Of a DNA stretch of 64,000 nucleotides, positions 1-9,600 are shown piece by piece; within the stretch, counting starts at the first letter, position 1, and every line of letters begins with the position of its first letter. The stretch spans positions 103,052,659 through 103,116,658 of the forward strand of contig NC_089822.1 in assembly GCF_035046505.1 (NCBI RefSeq), read 5' to 3'. The stretch comes from Tiliqua scincoides (Eukaryota; Chordata; Lepidosauria; Squamata; Scincidae). Made by a program: the position numbers and the translations under genes. The notes beneath the pieces were generated by a model. The model was not told the DNA's origin, did not search any database, and saw only the letters and a list, made by a program, of their open reading frames with translations.

Positions 1-3000
1 CCGTTCTTCATAGTCCAGACCGAGGCGCTGGTAAAGGCTAGGCAATTCAGCAGCATTGGGACGTGACAGAACACGCAAGGAAATGTTCACCATCTGCAGG
101 TCTAGAAGTAAAGACAGGATTCAAACAGTCCTCAACCTGGAGGTCTATGCTTATTCCCCTTCCAGCTCTGATTTTACAACAAAGCCTTGCCAAGATGCAC
201 TCCTCTATACAGGTTGCCCTAAAGCTCTTCCCATCTAGGATCCTCTAGTACCCTCCCTACACAGGCAAGGAATTTACAATACAATTCTAAGAGTCTACTC
301 AGAAACAAGTCCCATTGTGTTCAATGGCATTTGCTCCCACAAAACTCTGTACAGGACGGAAGCCTTCTAAGAGTATATTTGCACAGGAATTTAGAATTTT
401 GCATACAATTTCATGTACAAAATTTTATATAATGCATTTTATATTCTTAGTGAATCAAGTTTAGTGTGATCTGAAAATATTGCATATATTTCACTTTTCC
501 CCAAAATTTTCATTTTTTTTGCCCCATGGATTCAAAGTTTCCACAAGTGAAACACAGAAGGAGCATGGCACAATGCCTAGAGCAGGGGTGCCCAAACCCC
601 GGCCCTGGGGCACTTGCGGCCCTTGAGGCCTCTCAATGTGGCCCTCAGGGAGCCCCCAGTCTCCAATGAGCCTCTGGCCCTCCTGAGATTTGTTGGAGCC
701 CACTCTGGCCTGACGCAACAGATCTCAACGTGAGGGAGACTGTTTGACCTCTCATGTGAGCTGTGAGATGAGGGCTACCTCCACAGCTTGCTGTTTCATG
801 TCTGTGATGCAGCAGTGGCAACAAAGGAAAGGCCAGCCTTGCTTTGTGCAAGGCCTTTTATAGGCCTTGAGCTATTGCAAAACCTTCGTTCATTCATATA
901 AGTTCATCTTTAATATATTCATTTATGTAAACTTATGAAAGTTTATTCAAATTTTAAATGTAAATTAATTCTCTTTTTCCCCGGCCCCCGACACAGTGTC
1001 AGAGAGCTGATGTGGCCCTCCTGCCAAAAACTTTGGACACCCCTGGCCTAGAGTGTAAAATTTAGATGGGAAAGAGCCAGGTTCAAATCCCAGCTCAGCA
1101 ATGAGTTGGGCCAGCCACCCTCTCAGTTCAACAGTGGGTTATGAGGATAAAAAGGGGAGATGACAGAGACAACAAACATTCCATTACTAGTTTCTTGGAA
1201 GACGAGTAGGACACAAAACAAACAGAGAATTAAGTGTGCCTCTGAGCCTTCACCTTTGGAGCCTGTTGGTGAGGAGATTTTACGGGGCCGAGCTCGAATA
1301 TCATAAATTATTGGATACTGGAACCAGGGAATTCTAGAGGAAAAACAAAAACATACGATACCAAATATGAGATATTAAAAAAAACCAATCAAATCAAAGT
1401 TTGTGGAGCATGAAGCAGAGGCTGTGCTCTGCTCAGTGAGGGCTGCCTGCCATTTCCAAGCACTAACAGTTTTTAGGTGCTTTTTTCCAGTCGTGACCCA
1501 GAAGTCAGTGCTGATGACATTATTGGATTGTTGCATTGTCAGCACTGACTTCTGGGTTCCGTGATCCTGGCAGCAGGTGCAGGGTGTCGTGGGTCTGGTA
1601 AGTTTAGGAAGAAGCACTGGTATAGGGCAGTGGTTCTCAAACTTTTCCGACTCGTGCCTCCCCTAATCCTTGTAGCCATTGGCCACTGCTCCCCATTACA
1701 ACACCTCACCTCAGTTACCCCCAAAATGGGGATAAAGGTGTTATAATTATATACTAGAAACAAGGTTGCCAACACTCTGAGGCTGCAATCCTAACCACAC
1801 TTACCTGAGACTAAGACCCATTGAACAAAATAGGACTTACTTCTGAGTAGCCCTGGTTAGGATTGTGCCCTGAGTTTGTGCCCTGAGTTTGTTAGCAGCA
1901 CACCTGGAGGGTTTTGGAAAGGGAGGGGGGAAGTGATGAATTTGCTGGGGGAGGGGAAGACTTTGTTTTGTGTGTATCTGCTAATTGCAAACTGAGGCCT
2001 AGAGACTGTTTGGCTGGAATCCTAACCCCACTTTCCTGGGAGTGAGTCCCATTGAACACAATAGGACTGAGGCTGGAGGAAAAAGGGGAATGGCTAAAAA
2101 GGAATGGGGATTTTTATTTTTAATCAATTTTTGGAGACAAAGCCATCAAGAGTGGCTTTTTTTCTTTTTTGAATGGGGAAGAAAAAGAGAAAGGTGAGGA
2201 TCCTGGGTTAAGCTGATACAGACCCCAGGCCTATGTAGGTCTACTCAGAAGTAAGCCTCATTTGAGTCAATGGGGTTTACTCCCAGGAAAGTGTGGAAAG
2301 GATTGTAGCCACACCCAGCAAGATTACAACTCACCCCAAAGTAGATGTGGGCTGCTTACACGCATAAACCCAACATGCAGATGCCACCCCTGTTCCCCCC
2401 AGGCAAGATGGAGGGATGCAGGCTGGGGCATTTGGACATTAAGAGCAGGCTGGGCTCCTACTCTCCCCTCCCACTTTGAAGCCTGCCAGGAGCAGCCCCT
2501 GTGCTGATGAGATGCAGCACCTCCAAACTCTTCTCTCCTCCACCCTTGACCAATCCCAGGATGCCCAGGGCAAGGGGCACACTGGGAAATGTAGTCTTTG
2601 GGGCAACGCTGCACATGGAGAGAGTTCCATGATGAGATGCTGCACCTCTGCCTGCACAGCCAACCTTCTCTCCCACCTCCCCCCAGCATGTTTCACAGCC
2701 CTCCCAGCCTCATGCTGCCCCACCCACCTCATTCACAGCTGCAGAAAAGCAGCAAGCCAGCAGGCAGCAGTGCAACCTCTCTCCCCCAGATGCCTGGCAA
2801 CGCCCCTAGAGGTTAGCCACACCTCACTAGGGAGGCGGGACACACAGACTGAATACCTCAGGTATAGGGGGAAAACACACCACACTGCCTCTCTTAATGA
2901 TGTTATAATAAATCATTATATTTGACTCCAGTTTAAAAGAATGCACTAAGACAGTGGTTCCCAAACTATGATGGCTGGGTACTCACAGGAGAGTCACAGG

Positions 3001-3821
3001 ACGCCTCTGGTGTCCTCCTTCCAGGTACCTCCATCTAGGATCATGTGAGATTCTGCACTATTCTTGAAAATACTGCAAAATCTTATGAGATCCAGAATAG
3101 CTGTGCCCAGGAAGAGGACACCAGGAAAGAAGGGAGCCACAACACTGACAAGTTTGAAAACCGATGCCTTAAGACAGCAGCAGCCAGACCACATTTTAAG
3201 GCTCATTATGCTGCATCATGAAGCTTTCAACATGTGACCTTCAGGACAGATAGAAGCTCCATCAGTTCAAGAGACAGATTTTTCTTCTTACAGTCAAAAT
3301 AAAACAAAGCAAAAAATAATGTGGAGAGCTTATCAAAAGGAAGGCAGACAATATTTTGAAATATCAAGTTAAATTAAGGGCTGTTTTTGTTTTGAGTTTA
3401 AAATGGGGCCGCTGTAAAAGGTGGAGTCTTCCTGGAAGCTATCAGTGTGGGGAGGTCAACATCTCAGAACTGTTTGATCAATTCTATACAAGCTTCCATT
3501 TAGTACAGTCCCTCACCTGAAATGCAGCCCCTCAGAAAGAATTGTATCCTGCTGAACTCCACCAACACGGTTGAAGAATATTGCCCTTTGGCCACCCTCC
3601 ACTGCGAAAGAAGAATGACAAGAGAAGTCCTTAGCTACCATTGTTAATCTGAAGGCAGAGAACAGCATACCAAAGGCTTAGATATGAGGCTTACCGGTGA
3701 AGACAGATTCACGGATCCCATAGGCTGCAGCTCCAGCACCCAACAGCAGCTTTAAGGCAGTGCCCATGCCACGTGGGCCAGCAGGCAGGCGCCCTGCTAA
3801 GTCCTTTAGGCTCTGAGCCAT
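1..3821 (-). CDS. PHB2: Prohibitin-2 (5' part, coding exons 1-4; continues beyond window start)
   Basis: Four coding exons read on the minus strand: 3695-3821, 3517-3601, 1254-1333 and 1-101 (cut by the window edge). They total 393 nt, or 131 of about 299 codons, with GT-AG introns and frame kept throughout. The protein begins [18 protein letters not shown]. It then has the hydrophobic membrane anchor (about residues 20-42, ending in GIRESVF), followed by [29 protein letters not shown] and [15 protein letters not shown], nearly identical to vertebrate PHB2. In the family, PHB2 forms ring complexes with PHB1 in the mitochondrial inner membrane, acting as scaffold and protease regulator and as a mitophagy receptor. 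The start at 3821 has G at -3 and +4. An acceptor-like sequence lies directly upstream of the ATG, so the 5' UTR is probably spliced from a separate exon near 5050-5100. It is head to head with EMG1, as in human. Confidence 0.97.
102..1253. other. PHB2 intron 3
   Basis: The intron contains one complete hAT-type element (583-1045). The remaining sequence is AT-rich and unrecognised. Human PHB2 hosts a small Cajal-body RNA in an intron. I could not identify one here by eye. Confidence 0.8.
583..1045. mobile_element. hAT-type non-autonomous transposon, copy A1
   Basis: The element starts CAGGGGTGCCCAAACCCCGG and ends CTTTGGACACCCCTG, hAT-like terminal inverted repeats. It is flanked by a perfect 8-bp target-site duplication GCCTAGAG (575-582 and 1046-1053). 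It has no coding capacity. A second copy is at 33797-34244. The short terminal repeats plus 8-bp duplication define the hAT superfamily. Confidence 0.9.
1791..1870. repeat. 80-bp palindromic MITE-like element
   Basis: GGCTGCAATCCTAAC at the left and GTTAGGATTGTGCCC at the right form inverted ends around the ACTTACTTCTGAGTAG core. Same family as the triple array at 4676-4920. Confidence 0.75.
2228..2310. repeat. 80-bp palindromic MITE-like element
   Basis: It carries the CTACTCAGAAGTAAGCC and GTTTACTCCCAGGAAAGTG blocks and ends GGATTGTAGCC. Same family as 1791-1870, opposite relative orientation. Confidence 0.7.
2952..3166. mobile_element. hAT-type element, diverged
   Basis: The left end is CAGTGGTTCCCAAACTATG and the right end is a degenerate AAGTTTGAAAACCGATG. 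Flanks CACTAAGA and CCTTAAGA agree at 6 of 8 positions. It is an old copy in PHB2 intron 2. Confidence 0.65.
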
Positions 3822-4125
3822 GGCTACCTTTGTTGGGGGGCAGAGAATAAGCAATTAAAACCCAGCAGCCCTGCCAATTTCTCTGCAGTTGCCAGTCAAC
3901 CACAATTTCATGCTTCTCTTATCAGAAAAGCAGACAGTAAAGCAAGGGGCAAAAAAAGCATATCCCTTTGGTGTTTTGCTGTTAGAGCACATCCTTGGAG
4001 CATATCACCTCACTACAATATCCCTTGAGAGAGGAATCCTACACCAAGGGAACTCTGATTAACTCACATGTAACATGAACCTTTTTCCTACTTGCCTCTT
4101 TATAGTGTACTATTTTGATCTAGCT

Positions 4126-4428
4126 CAAGGATGTCAAACCAGTTTCATACAGAGGGCCATAGCTAGTTTTCATGGAAATGACATCATTAAGCAGAAAGTG
4201 ACATCATTAAGCAGATTATGGTCAGAAATAAGCACTTTGTTCTGACATAGAAACTCATTAGTTGCACATTAGCTGCAAATGACAGAAGAGAAAATGTGCA
4301 AATCTTGTTCATAATTTCATGAGATGAGAGCCCAATTGTCAAGCTGGGAGAGCCCAATTATAACGGGGACTGGATAAATTGCTTTTGAGGGCCACATTCA
4401 GCCCATGGGCCTTAGCCTGACACCCCTG
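4126..4428. mobile_element. hAT-type element with exact 8-bp target duplication
   Basis: The element begins CAAGGATGTCAAACC and ends TAGCCTGACACCCCTG. ATCTAGCT is repeated exactly at 4118-4125 and 4429-4436. Internally it has two near-identical GACATCATTAAGCAGA units. A related, longer copy is at 9126-9622. Confidence 0.88.
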
Positions 4429-4675
4429 ATCTAGCTATTCTTTAAACCTGCAGAATTTAAATAAAAACCCAAAAGCTAACCTTCCCCCTCCCATCACAGA
4501 ACAGTGAACCTGCTCAGAAGCAGTCAATTACAGACTTTTAAAAGTCATGCCCAGCAGGGAAAAGCACTCTGTACATGCTCAGAGCACCCAGTCTAGGATT
4601 TTTTGAACTTAAGCTGGCACACATAGTTCCGGAAAAAAAGCAACCAATGGAGTGCACCCAGCACCCGCACTCTTA

Positions 4676-4920
4676 CAGCCCAATCCTGTGCATGTGGAGC
4701 TTACTCCCAGGAAAGTGTGGATAGGGTTACAGCCTAAGAGTCCAATCTATGCATAACTACTCTGAAGTAAGTCCCATTATAGTCAATGGGGCTTACTCCC
4801 AGGAAGTGTGGATAGGATTGCAAACTCAGAGCCCAATCCTATGCCTGTCTACTCAGAAGTAAGTCCCACTACAGTCAATGGGGCTTACTCCTAGGAAAGC
4901 GTGGACAGGATAGCAGCCTT
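4676..4920. repeat. Three adjacent copies of an 80-90-bp palindromic element
   Basis: Each unit reads like CAATCCTATGC..CTACTCAGAAGTAAGTCCCA..GGCTTACTCCCAGGAAAGTGTGGATAGGATTG, with imperfect inverted ends (CAATCCTA/TAGGATTG). This is the most abundant short repeat in the window. The three units lie head to tail just before the PHB2 promoter. Confidence 0.8.
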
Positions 4921-5049
4921 AGTTATTCCCTGCCAGACCAGGCGCAGGAGACAGACGTGTCTGAGCTGCAAGGCGCCCCTTCCGTGGCCTCCGCACCCAC
5001 TGAGGCCGCCCGCCCTCCAACCGGCAGCGAAGCCTCCTCTCCCGCTCAC

Positions 5050-5100
5050 CCCGCGCGCCTTCCACGCCGCTCCTCCAGAGAGAGAAGGACACCGGAAGTG
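5050..5100 (-). other. PHB2: Probable non-coding first exon of PHB2
   Basis: The coding start at 3821 lies outside any CpG-rich DNA and is preceded by an acceptor-like sequence (CCAACAAAG, then GTAGCC before the ATG). On the minus strand a consensus donor (GCGCGG, then GGTGAGCGG) sits at about 5049 in CpG-rich DNA, just downstream of an ETS-type site. An untranslated exon ending at about 5050 would link the promoter to the coding exons. The transcription start is a guess. No transcript evidence is available. Confidence 0.5.
5091..5100 (+). promoter_or_regulatory. ETS-family (GABP/ELK-like) binding site
   Basis: The sequence ACCGGAAGTG matches the ETS core CCGGAAGT. Such sites sit within tens of bases of transcription starts in many housekeeping and mitochondrial-protein promoters, which fits PHB2. 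Binding is inferred from motif and position only. Confidence 0.5.
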
Positions 5101-5225
5101 ACCACCTTCCGAGCGCCTCAATGAGCGGCGGACGAGCCGGATGTACCTCAGCCCTTTCGTGAGCGTGGATGCAGTTTTCTGCTAGACTGACACGCCGTGG
5201 CCAGATTCCGGGCCGAGCGAGGATG

Positions 5226-5560
5226 CTCATTAGAAAACATCAGAAGAGCCCCGCTGGGTCAGGCCAGAAGCCCGTCTGGTCCAGCCTCCCGCATCGCAGT
5301 GGCCCACCAGGTGCCTCAGGGGGCACACGAGAGACCCGCATCCTGCGCCCTCCCTGCACCCGGCCTTCTGACTAGCCCGTTTCTGGAACCAGGGGGTGGC
5401 ACATACGCATCAGGGCTTTCCACCTGTGATGGACCTTCCCTCCCGAAACCGGCCCAACCCCCTTTCAAAGGCCAGGTGCCGCCCCCACATCCCGTAGCGG
5501 GGAGTTCCACAGGCGCACCACGCGCGGGGAGTCCCCCAGGCGACTCTAGCCTCTGCCTCT
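5226..5560 (-). mobile_element. CR1-type LINE 3' end, GC-shifted
   Basis: The plus strand reads like the reverse complement of a reptile CR1 3' untranslated end. It has a GTCAGGCC...CCGTCTGGTCCAGC block followed by CAGTGGCCCACCAGGTGCCTC, then a diverged body ending in a GGGAGTTCCACAGGCG block. The same family is seen at 8590-8710 and 55156-55372. This copy is unusually GC-rich, as expected for a copy sitting in a CpG-rich promoter region. Boundaries are approximate. Confidence 0.6.
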
Positions 5561-5703
5561 CTCTAGGGTGCAGCCGAAGCCAGGCAGCGCTTCCGCGGAG
5601 GGCGCACGTGTGCAGAGGGGCTGGTGCGCCGCGTGCTCCCCCCTCCGACTCGGCTCGCCAATCGGCCCCCCGCGGCCTCTTGCTCCTGCCGTTCCTGCGG
5701 AGG

Positions 5704-6631
5704 ATGGAGGCGGCCCCCGCCAGGAAGCGACCGCAGGCGAGCGGAGACGAGGAGGGCTCCGAGGCTCGCCGCGCGGGGAAGCGGCGCTTGGTGGTGATCC
5801 TGGAGGGAGCTTCGCTGGAGACCGTGAAGGTGCCCGGGAGGGAGGGAAGCGAGCAAGTTCCCCCGGGCTTCGAGGCGGGGGTGTGATGATTGACGGGCAT
5901 CGGCACCTGCAGAGCGTAGCCCCGCAGGCAGTTGAGAGTCCGGTCTGCACAGTGTGTGTGTATACGTACACACACGTGTATCTCGATGTACACGCGTATA
6001 CAGATGCTATGGGGAACAGAGTGCCTGTACAGGTGTGTGCCACTTAACGACTGGGGCATGCCCTCCCACCCATGTCGTTATGCGATTAGGTCGTTAAGCA
6101 AACACTCAGCCTTTGCTGTGTAAACAGACACTCCCTGCCAGGCACCAGCTGGCTGCACCCGCTACTGGAGATAGATCGCCTCTTTTTTGCATTCAGAGCA
6201 TCTTGGTTGTGTAAACACACGCTCCACTGCAGGCTGCAGGAGACTGACTCCTCATTAAGAGCCTCTTGGTTGTGCTTTGACCACTGTCGTATATGCAGCT
6301 TGTCGTTATGCGACACGCTCTTGTACCTTTAACCATAGTATAGAAGAGGGAATTTTGGCAGGTGCAGCTCAGCATGGAAAGGTTTAAAAAGCTGCACCTG
6401 CCAAAATTGCTTCTTGTATCCAACACCTAAGAATGGAGGAACTCTGTCCCCCTTTGTATCTGGTCACCCTTTGTGTGTATGTAAATACACATACATACTG
6501 TGCACTTTCTTGTGAAAACATGCACTGCAGAGGAGTTGCTGATCTAAAACCTTCTTGCTATTATATTAGCTTGTTATTTTTTTTGGGGGGGGGAGTATTC
6601 AAACATAGATTTCTGATAGCAGCCTTCACTG

Positions 6632-6674
<43 letters not shown>

Positions 6675-9600
6675 ATTATTATAATATTATTATTAATTAT
6701 ATTATATTATATTATAATAATATAATAATAATAATAACAGTATTTATATATCACTTTTCAACTAAAAGTTCACAAAGTGGTTTACAGAGAAAAATCAAAT
6801 AACTAAATGGCTCCCTGTCCCCAAAGGGCTCACAATCTAAAAAGATGCAAAAGAACACCAGCAGACAGCCGCTAGAACAGACACTGCTGGGTTGGGATGG
6901 GCCAGTTACTCTCCCCCTGCTAAATAGAGTACCCACTTGAAAAAGTGCCTCTTACCCAATTAGCAGGGATAATCTACTATCTCTTTCTGCCACGTCTATA
7001 AAGAAGTGTTTGTCAAGGCTTATCCTTCGCCTTACCACTTCACATGGTCCACCTGTTCAAACTACCACCAGAACTAACTGGCAGTGACATCATCACCAGT
7101 TATTTCTGGGTTGGGAGGCCAGATCCAAAGCAACAAACACCAGTAGGAGGCTCAGGGTGGACGGGAGGGCTTATGCAAGCATGGGAAAGGATGCTTTGGA
7201 GCTCTGCCTGCCTAGCCTCCTACTGTTTGTTGCATCACGTCCCTGGACTTGCTGCTGGGCAGCAGGTGTCTAGAGGCCCTGTGAATACTACTCGACACCA
7301 CCTCAAGTACCACTGGTGGTACCTGTACCACTGGTTGAGGAAAACTGAAGAACCTTGTAGGTTTTTGCAAGTAACTAGGTTAAGGGCCAAGCTAGATGAG
7401 TACACAAGTGTGCACTCTAGAGGTGTGCTTTCAATGGGAGGTGCTTCTTTCTTCCTTTAAAAAGGGCAGCCATTCCAGCTCAAAGTCATGCATGGTCATC
7501 TCCTCCCATCTTGTATTTTTCTTGAAAATTGCCCAGTTGAAGTGGGAATTTGCTCCTAAAGTGGTGATTGAGTTTCAGGAGCTGCTGTGTGAACTTTTCT
7601 TGTTGAAAAGTGGTGTTGAATACCGATTTGGGGAGGGATCTCCTCTCCCCACATATTCTACTTCTAATTGGATTGCCGTTTCCTGGGACTGTAAAGGAAC
7701 AAGCAGGTTCTTCTGCCTGAAAGCATGCCTCAGTGTGCATTCATGCACTTGGGGAGGGTGGTAGGTCTCTTGACAGTGTTCTGTGATTGTTGGCTGATTC
7801 TGGGTCCTTGCAAGGCAGCTCCACTCCCCCCTGCTGTGGAGCAGAAGGAAAAAGCATGGGGTTCAGCTGTTAGGCTGTGCTCTGCCAAGGGCAGCTTGGA
7901 CCTTCTGGATGAGCATTGCCACCAATCCTTCCACCTGCTGTCAATTTCTTTTGCTCTGAAACAGAACCCGGAAGTACTGTACAGGGTTGGATTGTACTTG
8001 GCAGAAGTATCCAGGCCTGGGTGCGATATTGAAGGTACACCAGTCAAATGTAGCCATAGCGACCCCCTCTTAGACCCCACTGTGCTCTTTCCTTCTCTGG
8101 AGCAGGAGAGGAAGTGCGGGGCTTGGCTAGCAGTGTTCTACAGAGGTGTTCGGGAGTCTCTGCTGAGCACAGCTAAAACGTATTTGCTACCCTCACCAGA
8201 ATGCATTAGTCCACTTGTCATGCAAGGATAGCATCTGAAATCATGGAGGCCTGGAACTTCCATGCTCAGAAACAGTTTACCACTATAGGGTGCTAAGGAA
8301 CAAATAAGACGGCGAAGACTTGTTTTCATGTCCTACGGGTGGTCTGGCCACTATTGGAATACAAATGCTGGACTAGATGGACTTCTGATTCAGGAAGGCA
8401 CTTCTTGTCTATAGGAGCAAGTTAATGCCATGAGTGAGTTTTTCTTCCAGCAGTGAATTTCATTCATTTATGCACTGTATGAAGATATGGTGATGGCCAT
8501 TCATTCGGACTATTTTTAAAAAGGATTTGACAGATTTGGCATCCATCCTCATCTACTAGCCGTGATTGGAGAAGTTAGTCACTGAATACTAGTTGCTGGA
8601 GAGCACCAGCAGGAGAGGTCTGTTCATGCCCTCCTGCCTGTGGGCTTCCCAGAGGCAACTGACTGGCCACTGTGGGAAGCAGGATGCTGGACTAGGCAGG
8701 TCTTTGATGTGTGAAGATAACAGGGCTCTTACTGGGGGAGGGGAGCTGACTGCAAAGACATCATCTACAGTAGTTTGACTTTGTGCAAACCTAACCTTCT
8801 ATACCACATTTCCGAGGCGTAATCACATTCATTGTGGTTCCAGGTTGGGAAAACATATGAACTGTTGAACTGCGACAAGCACAAATCATTGCTTCTCCGG
8901 AGCAATCGAGACCCTGGAGGAGTTCGACCTGACATCACCCACCAAGTATGTACATGTGTCTATTGTAGTGGGATAATTTTTGCAGGTTATATGTTCAGAC
9001 TGCAGTCTTGCTTTTTTAAAATAAAATATGGCTGGAAAACTACCCAACCTCCATTGGAACAGTAACCAGAAATAGTGCTTGTAATATTTCTGAATCAGAC
9101 CACAGATGTCCTTAATGGCTTATGGCAGGGATGTCAGACTTGTTTCATACAGCAGGCTAATAGCATTCATGGCACCATTAAGGGTTGTAAGCAACACCAT
9201 TAAGCAGATGATGGCCAGAAATAAGCACTTTGTTCTTGCACAGAAACTCATTAGCTGCAATTGACAAGGCATAAAATGTGCAAATTTTGATTATATTTTC
9301 AAGATATTGGAGAGCCCAGTTATCACATGGGCCACCCTTTCAGCAGCACTTCTGTGTGATGCCTCAGCAGAAGCTGCTCTGCTGAAAGTGCAGCCTGCAG
9401 TGTCATTGGGCTGTCGCAGCACCTCAACATTGTCACCCCTCTTGGTCTGCCCCTTTCTCCAAGTGTTCCTTGCCTCTGTGGCTTCCTTTTGCCTTCCTCC
9501 CAGAGCCTTGGTAGATGTGGCACTGCTGAAAGGGGGGTTCTGCGAGAGCCCAATTAACACATGGGCCCGATAAAGAGCTTCTACAGGTCATTTCTGGCCC

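Larger units (their letters stand above)
1334..3516. other. PHB2 intron 2
   Basis: A repeat mosaic. It holds a hAT-like start at 1628 (CAGTGGTTCTCAAAC), short palindromic elements at 1791-1870, about 2012-2071 and 2228-2310, and a hAT element at 2952-3166. Between 2320 and 2850 is a GC-rich stretch with no recognised content. Its open frames look incidental. Confidence 0.7.
4920..5703. promoter_or_regulatory. CpG-rich bidirectional promoter region, PHB2/EMG1
   Basis: This GC- and CpG-rich stretch lies between the diverging PHB2 and EMG1 genes, flanked by AT-rich repeat DNA. An ETS-type site, ACCGGAAGTG, lies at 5091-5100 (plus strand), close to where PHB2 transcription should begin. No TATA box is evident, as is usual for housekeeping CpG-island promoters. 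The part from about 5226 to 5560 resembles a CR1 LINE 3' end, so the island has been extended or split by a retroposon. How the two start sites share it is inference. Confidence 0.65.
5830..8843. other. EMG1 intron 1
   Basis: Contents in order: an alternating purine-pyrimidine TG/CA tract with Z-DNA potential (about 5950-6003); a repeat with GTCGTTATGCGA blocks and two similar TGTGTAAACA units (6033-6320); a 19-bp hairpin (6351-6408); a TTA microsatellite (6633-6738) joined to a LINE/SINE 3' end (6739-6950); unrecognised DNA (7000-8100); CR1-related fragments (8340-8405 and 8590-8710). Confidence 0.65.

Noticed and set aside
102-3516. Small Cajal-body RNA (U89-type) expected in a PHB2 intron
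   Set aside because: I could not see a convincing H/ACA pair with H box and terminal ACA in the introns present. It may lie in the part of PHB2 outside the window. A covariance-model search would decide.
5316-6059. Long open frames on the minus strand opposite the EMG1 first exon
   Set aside because: They lie in CpG-rich DNA and over a CR1 fragment, show no known domain, and overlap the confirmed EMG1 exon. Low stop-codon density in GC-rich DNA explains them.
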